From Strongylocentrotus droebachiensis (lineage: Eukaryota; Echinodermata; Echinoidea; Camarodonta; Strongylocentrotidae), in NCBI GenBank assembly GCA_035222895.1, contig JAVYIG010007459.1, forward strand, positions 1-64,000: a stretch of DNA of 64,000 nt. Direction: 5' to 3'. Numbering within the stretch: the stretch's first letter is position 1; the number at the start of each line of letters is the position of its first letter. The notes beneath the pieces are model-generated. The model ran no database searches. It was not told the DNA's origin and saw nothing but the letters and a program-made list of their open reading frames with translations. The translations under genes and the position numbers were made by a program. This document shows, piece after piece, positions 46,460 through 58,388 of the stretch.

Positions 46460-48580
46460 TACCTCATCCTTTTTATTGATTCATGATTAGGTCTAGCTGT
46501 AGGTCAGACGTACGATAAACCTACGACCATTGTTAGTGTCAATACTCGGTACAAATGTGTTACTTTGTGGCAGCTAAGAATACAACCTCAGGGTCGGGTT
46601 CAATATATTCTTTTTATCTTTATATTTATTTCTATTGTGAGAAGTAAAGTAATAAAGATAATAAGAAGATGATATTCTTTGATACACTAAACAGAATTTG
46701 AATTCTTTGTTTATGTGTAAATCTTCCTGTGAGATGATTAGAGAGTTTTAACTAGATCACGAATTAAAGTCACCTGAGTTTACCCAGTTGTGACACGGGC
46801 AGGCTACGGTACGTCACAAAGTATTCTATAATTCTGAAAAATATTACATTGACATCAAATATGCATTTTAATTTCATGTTTTAGTCTGAAATAAGCCCTA
46901 GTAGGGCTTTTAACTTCATATATTTATATTTAAATCTTAAATGTTGTTTGTGACGTACGGGACAATAACTTGGACTTAATAGCCCAATAATACTAATTCA
47001 ATTTGCACCACATTATGAATATACCTTAAGTCAGAGGTATCATTATACTGGATAGGTAATAGGATTCCATACCACTGAAAAATCGCATCTTGCTCTCACT
47101 CATATTTCATGACAGAAATACCAATGACTAGCCTACTGCAAAGAAGATATGTTTTACAGCTCACGGACCCTTCGAGCCGGAAAGGGATGGAGTAAAAAAA
47201 AAAACAAGGAAACAACGGATGAAAGTTAAGATCAAATAAACGATGCACTACATTTACACGTTTTGCTATACGAACTACAACTAATGATACACATACGCCT
47301 AGAATAATGATAAACAACTCAACGTAATCATGAAAACAATAGTAATAACTCACCGTGTTGATGAAACGGGTGCCGATTTAGAAACGATTTCTCAGTTGAT
47401 CGGGAGTAAATTGGAATAAGATTACAATAGGAAGTTGTTGACACGTCTGCATAAACTGACTTTTTTTAGAGCTGTGGAAAGTGGATGACATGAAATAACA
47501 GGTGCTCTTAGCATGCGAGCTCCGAAGTCTGATATATATATTCAATTTTGAGGTTATGAATCAAATGTAGTCTGTGCACGCAGGAAGCTATGAACTTTGA
47601 TCCCGTTACCTTAAACAGATAAAAGTCACCATTAATCTGATAGGAGATAAAAGAGCGAACTGCAAACACGATATTATGAACAAGGATGTTTACCGTTACT
47701 ATCCATCCAATTATTGTTATCTCCGTAAATTTTAAATACGTTTGTTTCTGACACCGTAATAGGTTTACAATCCAGAATCTCTTAGATTGGTTATTATTCC
47801 TTTTGATTTATTAATAATTATGATCAATATATCATACCAAATCAACCAGTCGCTACTTAATTAACCACATTATTAAATTAACAAGCAATTTAATGTTCTT
47901 TAGTTTGAGCGATTGATTGTCAATTGTTGAAAGAAATAATGTATCGTAACTAATTGGGGTATCTTTAATATGTATTAATTAATATTGAATAAATCTCTTT
48001 ATCCAACCTTTCAAACAAAGATTCAATGTTAATTTTTGTTATTTTTGACATACTGCTATCTCACTTACAATGGATATTTTGCCACATGGCATTGATCCAT
48101 TGCAATCCAAATTGGATCCACAACCTTTTAACCCAAGGCTAATATTGTGCAAACTGCAGTAATTCGATTTTAAAAAAGGTTGGGTTTACAGGTTAGAAAA
48201 ACTAGTATACGCATAAATTAGTATAAATAACATGTACACATAATGATACATAACACATATTATACTTATCCTGAAACAACTAAATGTATTTATACTTGTA
48301 GGCAATTATCATTATAAGTGGCTTTGTACTAATCATGGGAGTGCTGATATCTTATGTGGGAAAAATTAAGTCTTGCACAATTGAAGACATATTTTGTAGG
48401 CCTTTCAGTTCACAGCACCGTTGCTATATAGGATCTTCATGAAAGGCTAAGCAATGGAAAAATCATAATCCATCCAAAGTGCTTGTCATATCCCCATATA
48501 TTCAATCATGCGAGATGCAGAATAAGTCAGGCAATAGGTAATACCCTTTTCTACGATAACATTGAAATAATTACAATACA
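46460..48580. other. Mostly AT-rich non-coding sequence; possible 5' exon of SLC10 copy B
   Basis: No coding region seen. On the minus strand, ATCAACACG|GTGAGTTA at about 47346-47354 is a strong splice donor and could end the non-coding first exon of copy B. This is a consensus match only. Confidence 0.25.
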
Positions 48581-48581
48581 G

Positions 48582-49176
48582 TGCGCCCCAGAAAAAAAAG
48601 AAACCGAGAAGTATCGATGTTTTATCATAACTTAATCACAACCATAATTAATGAATGATACATATTTGGAAAGCTTAGAGTCTCCTCTTTTAGTTGATGC
48701 TACTTAGATGATGCATATTTCACGCATGAGTTATTAAAAGCAATTTGAAGGAAGGAAACCAAAAAGACATCTGGCGGGCGGTATCTGAATTTCGAAGAAA
48801 AATTAACATTTCTAAAAAGTTGAGTTTCTGCCCTTTCATATGACACCTCAATCATGAAAAATGAGCGAGGAATGACAAAGTTCTGTTTGTTTAAAGTAGT
48901 GCTTGCATTTCCATAATTTTATTAAACGAATTCGTTTTCACTGGCTGCCTGCCGTATCAATAAACGAAATTAACAAAAGACTTAACTCCGTTTCGTTGAC
49001 AATCAGCCGTAGACGAGAGTCTTCATGCAAGTCTTTTGTCAAATCTGCTTTTTGCTACGGCAGGCACCCAGTGAAAACGAATTCGTTTGTTAAAATTATG
49101 AAAATGTAAGGGTTGTGACTAAGTTATGATAAAACATCGATACTTCTCGGTTTCGTTTTTTCTGGGACGCACTGTA
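48582..49176 (+). mobile_element. Mariner-type MITE with internal fold-back, copy 2 (complete, ~595 bp)
   Basis: TIRs start CAGTGCGCCCCAGAAAAAA and end CTGGGACGCACTG, flanked by TA on both sides, as expected for Tc1/mariner. Inside (about 48905-49100) is a fold-back with arms ACGAATTCGTTTTCACTGG / CCAGTGAAAACGAATTCGT. No transposase is present. Confidence 0.82.
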
Positions 49177-49179
49177 TAA

Positions 49180-49590
49180 TAACCTATATAAGGCGTTATG
49201 TTTTATATCTCAATCCGCTTAAATCTATAGAATAACAATTGGATTTATGATTTATGGCTACTAAGTACTAAAATCCATGTTCCAATATTTAGCAACTATT
49301 AAACAACATTTAACTGAACAACAATCTGTTCTTGTAAAAATGGAAACTTTGTCAAAATCAATTGAGTTTCAGGGCATTAAAATAATATAATTGATTAAGA
49401 TATAAGACGGACATAAAACATGTATCAAAATACCCATCAAACCCAAATGAGTTCTCTAAAATGTTTACTTTACTTTTAAGGCGTAATAAGAATGCCTATC
49501 GCATCGTAAAATAATCTGAATTAATTTCTTCCGTCAATCACAGTGAAGAAGTAATTCTTAATCATCATATTCATTATAAATCAACATCAT
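49180..49590. other. No gene seen
   Basis: AT-rich sequence without recognised features. Confidence 0.4.
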
Positions 49591-49850
49591 TAACATTACC
49601 GTCGTCGTTGTTTTTTCCGTCTTCTTCTTCTATCACCATCATCATCACAATCGTCATCACCATCACTTCCATCATCGTTATCATCATCATCATCATCATC
49701 ATTATAATCATTACCATCATCAGTTTCATCATTATCAGTATCCTCCTCCTCAACTTCTATCACCATCATCATCACCACTACCACCACCACCATTATCCTC
49801 CTCCTAATCAACATCTTCTATCACCCATCTTTACCACCGTCATGTTATTA
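49560..49850. repeat. Microsatellite (CAT/TCA/CTC)n
   Basis: About 290 bases of CAT/ATC-type triplets. The open frames through it on both strands (Ile/His-rich and Asp-rich) are repeat artefacts. Confidence 0.9.
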
Positions 49851-51880
49851 GTTCAATCAATTCTCAAAATATGAGTCCCCTACAGAAATGAGAACTTTTG
49901 AAAATAGAGATACGTGAATGTACACGAAAATTTTGTTGACATAAAGTTGCAGAGAAAAAAAAATAGAAAAGGGTTTATAGAAATAAAGCTTAATGTGCAT
50001 ACATAAGGTTGATGATAATCAAATTGGAAATAATGACATTGAAAAAGAATAGAGAGTCATCCAAAAGCTATGTACTACTAATATTATTATGGTGCAGAAG
50101 ATATTGATGTTTAAACCGCCGAAGATTACATTTCTTCCCAAAATATTTCATCTCTTTCTGACGATGAATATAATATATGTGAAGGTTAATTAAACACATA
50201 GAGAATGTACACAAGCTGTATTCTCAATGAAGAAAAACAAAAACTCTAGACTCTGACAGAATAATTGCGGAATTTTTAAGGTGTTCTGAAATGAGGTCTG
50301 TCATATTTTAGTTGACACTTTTAACGAGTGTTATGTCTCAGTCACATTTGATCTACAGGTAGGATACGGCTGCCGTAGGCCCCCGAAATCGAGAGATTTA
50401 TGCGGGCGTTTCACTATCTTTTACAGGCCGTATAGGTCCCCGTGGGATTAAAGCGCAGAGTTATCACTTTTTTCATTTCTAGGGTCTCCGTAGCTATTAA
50501 TAGGTATAGCACACCAAAAATAAGTACAACAAACACATGTTATTTGATGATTGCAAATGATCAAGCTTTATGAAAGCTTAAAAAAAAAAAAAACAGAATT
50601 GAAATCGGTCAATGCGTTGTGATTGTATACCATTTTTTTGAAATCGCAAAATTACCGAAAAACCTGCCAGAAATGGTCAAATTGGCAAAAATGGCAAAAT
50701 TCCACAAAGTTGACAACTTAATTCATCACTTTCTTGGACACAAATAATAAATTAAATTATCAGACACTAAAATACCATCTTTGTGGTAAAAAATACAAAA
50801 AAGAAAATTCATATATCTATTACCGTTTTGAAAACAGAAGCCAACAAAAAGTAATTTTCGCCATTTTTGCGAATCTGCAGATATGAAAAATTTGTGAAAA
50901 TATCTAAGTCTGCCTAATTAATATGCGCATATGTAAACAAATCAAAACAGAACATGATACATCAGTGAAACCTATGTATATCAGACAGGTATGGAAATAT
51001 ATTTCATTTTTTGGGCATTTTGAAAATCATATATTCATAGATCATATTTTACACCATATATTAACCTTAAATTCCAAATATTTTTGCAATGCCAATAAAA
51101 TATGGCGATGGAAATAACTTGGATCACCGTCACAGCTATTTCCTCATGTGTTTCACAAATTATTCAAAAAAACCGATCATATGATAAGAATCTGTAGACT
51201 TTCAGCTACATCACAGTTATATTTGGCTATTTAAAAGATGTCAGATTTGAGGATTTATGGCGATTTTCCGAGAAACCATTCAACAGGCAATAACATTCCA
51301 CAGGGACTGAATTTCAGAGTACCAACAAGTTTGGTGATCCCAGTACAGTTGTGGCTTCCTTGAGTGTAAACAACAATTTGATTCAATGAGTGAAACACAT
51401 GAGGATATTGCATTTTTGTAGGGGAGTTTTATACATTGAGGTGCATTTTCACCACGCAGAATAGCAGTGCGAGTCAATGGGCGATCAGCCGGCCATGCCA
51501 CACATTGATGCTTAAATTTCTTTAGAAAAGTAAAATTGAAAAGGTAAAACGATGTATTGTAACTCAGGATTGTTGTAAACGAGGAATAAGAATGGTCGAT
51601 GTTAAAAGGCGTTCACTTTTAGGCTTAAATGGCTTGTAATGATTTTAGACAATACAAAAGAAATTTGGAAAGATATGAGTCAACATTGGTTTCACTGTTT
51701 GGGAGACCTGCATCTACTTCTGAATTGCAATTATACTGATGATGCATTACATCTCTTAAAACATTTACATTGAAATATTACTTGCAGGGCACCTCATAAA
51801 AATAACTACAAATCAGTTGAATGTCAGCCACATAAAAGAGTTGACGAAAATATTTTATATTATATCAAAATTGTTTTTGA
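49851..51880. other. No gene seen; weak internal inverted repeat
   Basis: AT-rich. TCCTCATGTGTTTCA at 51131-51145 is mirrored at 51389-51403, so 50480-51490 may be an unclassified repeat. Confidence 0.3.
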
Positions 51881-51889
51881 AAATACAAT

Positions 51890-52700
51890 TTTATTTTAAG
51901 AAGATTGTTATGCAACTGGTATTATATATCTAAAGGATATCTTTAAATACGGCACTTTTGTTTCAGTAAATGAATTATATATCCGTCTTAAAACTAGACG
52001 AAGTAAAGAACTTTGAATTCTTGACTATACAAAGCTACACAAAATAAATTCCAAAAAACTGGATAAATGATAAGCATAGGGTAACTTTAGGATTCAAAGA
52101 TCATAATTTTATTATCCCCCACATTGTATTTGGGAAAGCAGTTAAGCCTGTTAGCCATTTTAGTGGTATAATATGATGAGGTATCAAATTAAATAAATGG
52201 TTGTGTTGGAAAAATGTCTTGCAGAAGGATGTTTATTCTTGTTCTAATCTAACAGAAATTTGATTGGGATTAAAGAATTTCGTCTACGTGATTTCAATTT
52301 CAATCTTTTATATGATATGCTACCAGTTCAGACAAATCTGTTCAAATGGGCTCCTCTATACGATGACCTTTGTTTAAATTGCCGAGAAACTGAAGATGTT
52401 GTTCATGCCTTTTTTCAACTAAGACAAACAAAACCTTCTTTGAATATTTAAAGGACTTAGTTTTACATGCTTTTAATATTAAAATGAATTCGCAAACCGC
52501 AATCGATTTGTTTATGACGATTACATCTTGGTCTATTTATGAATTGATTAATTTTCGTAATAAGTATGGGTATGATAATAAGGAATCGAATTCGATATAT
52601 TTATTTAAGAGAGAAATGACTCACAGACTAAATATAGATACACATTCGAAAGTAACAAATATGAAGTCACCTGCAAATCTAATTGGTTATATCTGAAACA
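51890..52700 (+). mobile_element. LINE-C, decayed L1/Tx1-like C-terminal remnant
   Basis: RLRDFNFNLLYDMLPVQTNL then CLNCRETEDVVHAFF (52260-52450) lines up with RVRQFNFKLLHKVLPFKDNL and CTYCNESESFIHILL of LINE-A. The zinc motif lacks its last Cys. A second piece (52484-52696, SWSIYELINFRNKYG) follows in another frame. No 5' part or target duplication was found. Confidence 0.7.
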
Positions 52701-53142
52701 ATATTATGTTTATTATTGATGTTCCATTGTTTTGCTGAATTGTTTGAGAAATTGTTTTATTGTTGAATATTGAATACACACCTCATTAGAGGCAAAGAGA
52801 AAAACAACAACATAGAAAATCACTTTGTTATGCAACATGAAAAATTGCATGGTAGTAAAGATAAAGATAAAGTAAAGACCCTTCCGAGAATCATGAAATT
52901 CTATTGGCAACGTTCCGAATAACAGTCAAATGACCACTGTAACTTCAATTCTTTAAAGCATCGCAATTTAAAACCGTATGCATTTTGCATTTTTTAAACC
53001 AACGTCATTTATATTTTGTAAAAAGCATTCATTAGTTCTAAATTTCCTTCCTATAATTTTTTTCTCCAGACGTGATAATGGAAAATGATTTCATGACCTA
53101 ATTTTGTCCGCTTATTACAAATTTTAGCCCTCCACCAGCATC

Positions 53143-53661
53143 TTAATCTGTTTTCACGTAATTGTCTGCTGCTGTCTGTTGCATTGCAACTGTTTTCACC
53201 CCCTCCTCCTGGTCTGTGGCTATGGCTTCGTTATCATATCCAAACTTGTCATTTTTGTTCTCGTCATGTTCTTTATCCGTGGTCGAGCGGTGCTTCTTAT
53301 GGAGGTACATGCCTACTTTGAGTATTGCGATGACTATGGACGTATCGACGTAGAGGAAGACCGCATAGAGAGCTGGGTAGAACAGCATGTCGTAGAAGAG
53401 TGGTGAGTTGGCGAAACTCACTACAATCAGTGTCGTGGCTAGAGAAACGTTTTGTGAGCCGGTTTCGAAGGAGATAGCGCGACACTTATTATGGGGTTGA
53501 CGGAGCAAGACAGCCAAGCCATAACCCAAACCGTAGCCCAGAAATGGGAGCAACATGGCACACATCCATAATTGCCATCCAGCGTTCAGGAATCCAGGGT
53601 TAAGTTTGAAGAACAGAACCCAGGCAGCGATCATAAAGAGGAAAGCGACGCCTACTCCGAC
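53143..53661 (-). CDS. SLC10 copy C, coding exon 4 (last)
   Basis: 172 residues and the stop; acceptor TATCCTCAG|GTC. Contains LLRQPHNKCRAISFETGSQN and a shorter tail ending ADNYVKTD. Confidence 0.9.
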   Translation of the reverse strand, partial: VGVGVAFLFMIAAWVLFFKLNPGFLNAGWQLWMCAMLLPFLGYGLGYGLAVLLRQPHNKCRAISFETGSQNVSLATTLIVVSFANSPLFYDMLFYPALYAVFLYVDTSIVIAILKVGMYLHKKHRSTTDKEHDENKNDKFGYDNEAIATDQEEGVKTVAMQQTAADNYVKTD

Positions 53662-56397
53662 CTGAGGATACATTGATAAGAACGGGTAAGAATGAAAAAA
53701 GGTAAAGTATACCTGTTCAGGGCAGTATTTCATCAAGCCTTGAAATTGACCTTAATTTTTTTTGTTAAAGATCGAAACCAATTTTAATTGATTACCCCCC
53801 CCCCCCGATCAGTAGCCAGGCATAAATAAGAATGAGGGCAACACTGAAGGCACGGTGCTATATGTCATAATCAAGTTGTTTGAATGGAGATTTGAAGAGA
53901 GATGAGAACTTGCGCCACACTAAGGTCCTAAAGGCTAGACATTATATTACATTTGTCTCTCTATACCTAGGAGAGAAACGGGGACCTACTGGTTAGGCAT
54001 TGCGGTCATCATAATTTCCATATTCCATCGCAGTATTCATCTGTTGGGAATACTTACCACGGAGTGGAGGTGAGGCACACAGTCATATGAATCTGATGAT
54101 CGGATGTACTAAACACTGAAATTAAATATGTGAAAAATAGGTTTCTAGCCCTGGAAAATAAACCATCTTAAATGGAGTTGGAAGTTTAGCGTGGTCCTCA
54201 AGGAATCTTGAAGGTATGTTCAACCCCGGATTGATATAGAAGATGTATGTTTAAGATTATTATACTAACCCTGGTGATATACTTGGCCCATTCTTTCCTC
54301 CACCAGCGGACAAACACTCCGAAAGCGACGGGAATGATAATGCTAACCAAGGTGGTTACAATGGTGACAAAAGGAATGACTGTATTGTCGTCGGTCCATA
54401 CTCGGGAATAGATGAAGAGATTGAGGGGCATCATACCTATAGCAACCGCTGTCGAGACTGTTGTCATGCACACACTGTGTCACGTTAGGCAAAAGAAAAA
54501 TGGAAGACGTAGTTCTGTTTTCATTTTGAAATATTGCATGACTTGTAAACATGATTGATAACCGCAGGAAGGAAATTCATTGACACGCTAAACGGTTTCT
54601 GAAAATTATAAGGGTGTTTGTCATTAATTCTGTAATAATAATAATATAGAATAGTGACTGCATCGCTGTTTATATAGGCTCAAGGCGATGTTACATCCTG
54701 CTATAACCCTTCTGCGCGTCGCGGTATAGAAACAGCAATGCTTCGAATATTAAAGCAGTCCATAAATCTTTTATGTACTGAATTCACAAACAAATCTACA
54801 AAGAATTCTTATCTAATCCTTTTCTTTGAGTAAAGACTGGGTAAAACATCACATAACATCTGAGAAACTGTCTGTAAATCTAAGTTGTAAATTTGCCTGA
54901 ATGTAGCGATCATTCGGGAATCGCAGACAAAAAAAAACACTGTATGGTATCCGCGCTCGCACAAAGAAACCTGTACACGTAAACCAATGGGGATCTCAGC
55001 AAAATGTATTTGTGCAGCCCGTTCCCCGGGACAACCGGCATCTTTAACAAACTATTGACCGGTAGGCGGGCATGTGGGCATCGTTTAAAAGCTATTAACC
55101 GGTAGGCGGGCATGGCTAAAATCATGACTCTAATTTCGACCAATCAGATGGCTAGATTTCTAAAGAGAGGTATATAATAATAATGATATACTACTACTAA
55201 TGATATTACATTTATAAGTGCCTTTTTATTAGCGCAAAGCGCATAAACAAAAACTACTAACGAACAAACAAAGAGAGAGAAATTTATCATACGAAATTTA
55301 ACATTAATTACAATTTACTTGTTCTACTGAGGTTATGTAAGTGGAAATTAACAGATTTTGATATATTTGAAACGTGATCTGACATATTCATATGCTTGTC
55401 AAACATGCGAAAAGATGGCGAAGGTGAAATGATGGCCATTGCTCCTGTGGCCATACCCCAACCTCCACCATCTTTGTCGTAATCACAATTATTTACCTGA
55501 GACATACATCACCGTCAGTCCAGTATGTAAAGAGGTTAGAGAGGGTGCCCCCGGGACAGCAGGCAAGGATGAGAACTGAGAGAGCCCCCGCAGCCTCCAG
55601 TCTGAAAGCAAGCCCGAGACAGAATGCGATGAGGGGCATCAGGACAAACTGACATAGCATCCCAACGAAGAAACCAGCAGGATGACGAAACTGTGGTTAT
55701 AAAATTGTGAGCACAATCACAAAGATTTTCGAGAAATAAGCTCAAAGTCATTTGAATACACTGGTGTCAATCCCATACAAAATCAGTTTCCAATTACGTA
55801 ATACGTCGATATAGCGTGAACTCATTTTAATAGTTGATGGACAAGACTATTAAAATTGGCTTAATCTGATTTGAAGAAAAAATATGGAATCATATTGTCA
55901 TACAAATATTGTTACATTTTCAATAGAAAAGAAACTAGGCCTACATATGGCCTGCATGAACATCACTAACAGCAGTAGGATGATGAAGTATGATGATCTG
56001 CTCTAGGCATCATTTCCAAGATAAGGTCCATTACTACTGAGGTTTTAACAGCAATTTGAATATTTCTTACCTTGCAATAATGTTCTTACTTTATTGAAAA
56101 GTCGGATATAATGTTTTTGGGGGTCTAAAATTTGCCGGTGAGGCAAACTGCTCTTTCACCCTCTTCAAGTAAGCTGGTTGCCTAGGCTTTTAGTTTTTTT
56201 AATGCCAGATACTTACTGACCGTTTGTTTCAAATCCTTGAGATCGATGGTGCAACCCATAGAGATCATCAAAAATACCAGGAGTAAGATGTTGACCACCT
56301 GGGTGGCCAAAGTGAGCGCTTCAGTGGTGCTATCATTGACAGTGCCATTCCTTGTCGTGTTCATCAAGGTCGTCATTTTCATAGTTGACATCTCCAT
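53143..56397 (-). CDS. SLC10-family sodium/bile-acid cotransporter, copy C (four coding exons)
   Basis: Exons: 56221-56397, 55497-55690, 54270-54474, 53143-53661, giving about 364 residues with no break. It is the most compact copy: introns are 823, 1022 and 608 bp. Family marks: several sequons in the N-terminus (NTT, NGT, NDS), MISMGCTIDLKDL, CCPGGTLSN, GMMPLNLFIYSRVWTDD and SFETGSQN (about 256-263). The tail is charged but less acidic than in A and B (KEHDENKNDKFGYDNEAIATD). The ATG follows an acceptor TTTCATCAG by 20 bases. A sodium-coupled organic-anion carrier is the likely role. Intron 2 holds a promoter-like repeat segment. As the most upstream member it may sit closest to any shared control region. 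Confidence 0.9.
54270..54474 (-). CDS. SLC10 copy C, coding exon 3
   Basis: 205 bp, VCMTTVSTAVAIGMMPLNLF to WAKYITR. Acceptor GTGACACAG|T; donor AGG|GTTAGT. Confidence 0.9.
54940..55178 (+). promoter_or_regulatory. Repeat-borne CCAAT/TATA promoter-like segment, copy 2
   Basis: Matches 10855-11036 at both ends (TGGTATCCGCG; TTTCGACCAATCAGATGGCT). CCAAT at 55140-55144 and TATATAA at 55171-55177 have the same 31-base offset as copy 1. A direct repeat ACCGGTAGGCGGGCATG (55050-, 55096-) is unique to this copy. It lies in intron 2 of SLC10 copy C, pointing antisense to it. Confidence 0.35.
55497..55690 (-). CDS. SLC10 copy C, coding exon 2
   Basis: Encodes FRHPAGFFVGMLCQF to GDVCL including CCPGGTLSN. 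Nearly identical to copy B over 55539-55690, but clearly diverged over 55497-55538. Confidence 0.9.
56221..56397 (-). CDS. SLC10 copy C, coding exon 1
   Basis: 59 residues beginning MEMSTMKMTTLMNTTRNGTV, with helix NILLLVFLMISMGC. Donor ACG|GTCAGT, phase 0, a slightly weaker donor than in A. Confidence 0.85.
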
Positions 56398-56399
56398 TT

Positions 56400-56840
56400 C
56401 GTAATAAAGGCGATGTCCTGATGAAACAATTATTTAAAGAAGTTAGCTTCAATAAAAGCGTGACAAATGAAGCAGTAAGTAAAACCCCAAATAAAAATCA
56501 AGCACCAAAACATTTGTTCTAGGCATTATCATTTACGCAGTGGTTGCGAGAATTAAAAAAAAAAGTTAGCATTAAGGGAGAATTGTAACTTTTAAATTCT
56601 AACTTCTAAGAGGTCTCCATAACTCCAGCATAGGTCGATGCACAGTAGTATTATGCAATCGTCACTCGTTAAAAATATGTTTTCCCCCGTGTTTCTGCTT
56701 TCTAACCAAACAACATACTAAACATATTTGAGCTTTACATAATGCAACATTATGTATAACCGGGGAACACTCACTAGATATCATAGGCGAGTGTCATACT
56801 ATATAAATCATCCGACCAAAGACTGGACTACTAGTGCCGT
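56400..56840. other. Upstream of SLC10 copy C coding exon 1; no gene seen
   Basis: Presumably first intron of the 5' UTR. A minus-strand donor-like AAATACG|GTGAGTAC at about 58127-58137 could end the non-coding first exon. Confidence 0.25.
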
Positions 56841-56845
56841 AGGGG

Positions 56846-56985
56846 GCAGGGGCGTCGCTAGACCTTTTTCAGTGGGGGGGGGGGGTGTAAAGGCCACCGA
56901 TTACAAACAAAACTAGCCACCAATTACCGACAAATATATTAATGCCATGTCTACAAATTTAACCCTATAAGCCCGGGGCCCGCAT
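56846..56985 (+). repeat. Dispersed repeat with CAGGGGCGTCGCTAGACC end, copy 2
   Basis: Same family as 26224-26370: terminus CAGGGGCGTCGCTAGACC, G run, then TTTAACCCTATAAGCCCGGG. Confidence 0.65.
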
Positions 56986-57502
56986 ACAACGATGTGCTCG
57001 GTTTACTTTTTCTTCGCCCCTCCTCTACACCTGTTATTCAAATTCTACCGAGAAAAAAAAATCCATAATTTCTGGTTGCCATGCTAACCATAATTGGACG
57101 ACCACTTCATGTCAATCAAATTTCGTTTTTCTATTACATGTGCTATTTCAGATAACATGAAATTGTGGGTAATATACGGTGTAAAAAGGGAAATAGGTTT
57201 TTAATTGTTCTCAGTATTTGTTTTCCCTCTCGTACAGCTCTCATGAGCCAACCAGCCCCCTTTTCCCGGTCGATGCAATATCATGAAACACTGAAAGAAA
57301 AAATATAAAATATTTAACTGCCAGTAGGGGCGGCAAACCCGGGGAGTCTTAAACAAACAAAAGGGGCAATTTTATGTTTTGTACCAGGCTCCAGAAAATC
57401 TTGATACGCCACTGCTTATACTGTCATTTTTTGGGGTCATATTCATGCAATTTTTTAAATTATGGTTTATGAAATAAAGCTATAATGATAATCAATACAA
57501 AT

Positions 57503-57772
57503 TGAGAGGTGTTGTGGTCTAGTGGATAAATCGTCGGACTGTGGATCACAGGGTCCGCGGTTCGAGTTCCCTCGCGGCACAAATTTCCTTAGGCAATTGC
57601 CACTCTCCACCCAGGTGTTGAATGGGTACCGGTAGGAAGGAATTCCTTGAATGCTGTGAGCGCAGAAATCGGCAACCTAGCAGAGCCGGGTAATATTCGG
57701 AGCGCCTTGAGCACCTTGCGTGGTGAATATGTCCGCTATATAAATATCCGATATTATTATTGTTATTAGTCA
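57503..57772 (+). mobile_element. tRNA-derived SINE, copy 1
   Basis: The head carries pol III A- and B-box-like words (TGGTCTAGTGGATAA and GGTTCGAGTTCC, 57515-57570). A body with GGGTACCGGTAGGAAGG and GAGCGCCTTGAGCACCTTGC follows, and a (ATT)n tail. Mobilised in trans by a LINE. The head is too degenerate to call a functional tRNA. Confidence 0.8.
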
Positions 57773-58369
57773 GAGTAAATTCTATCAAATACATGCTCTC
57801 AAGTTTTGTACCATCACAGCGTTCATCTTTTTCTTTTTAATCCCAACCTTTCATTTGCACAATTTTTTCTTCTTTTACTCCAAGTTCAATTTAAATTCAT
57901 GGGGTAAATCCAGCATCTGCATGTCTTAGTTATGAGTAGCGGATCTTAGGGTATGCCGGTCGGCTGCCGTCGAATTTCTTGCATTACCTTTAGAATCGAT
58001 TTGGACTTCATTATTTTCATTTTGAACAGGATATCAATTACTTCATAAGGATTCGCTATGCGACCTATTAGAGAAAATTAGAGCTTAGAATGATAATAGC
58101 CCTATGCGAAAGAATTAGAATAATGTGTACTCACCGTATTTCACTTGTGCTATAATCTTGATAACAAGAGAATCTCGTCCAAATACGGCAGCTCAAACGT
58201 ACGTTTTGCTCAAGACTAAAACTATTTTCAATAGAAAATCGTATATTTAAACATACGCCCATGTATATTTACAGGCAGTGTATGTTCTTTGTAAGACATA
58301 TCGGAGTCAATATTGATTTCGCTTTGCAGCCCGAAATATAATTCGTGAATAGAAGACACACAGTAAATA

Positions 58370-58388
58370 TGGGGGGGGGGGGGGGGTC
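58370..58388. repeat. G-homopolymer tract
   Basis: A 16-base G run. The mirrored short frames around it are not genes. Confidence 0.7.

Noticed and set aside
49596-49874. Asp-rich and Ile/His-rich frames
   Set aside because: Translations of a CAT/ATC microsatellite in opposite directions.
50480-51490. Possible Helitron or other unclassified element
   Set aside because: Only one 15-bp inverted repeat supports it; no defined ends, hairpin terminus or coding sequence.
57505-57577. Functional tRNA gene
   Set aside because: A- and B-box words are present, but the arms do not fold into a proper cloverleaf and SINE body plus tail follow; it is a SINE head.
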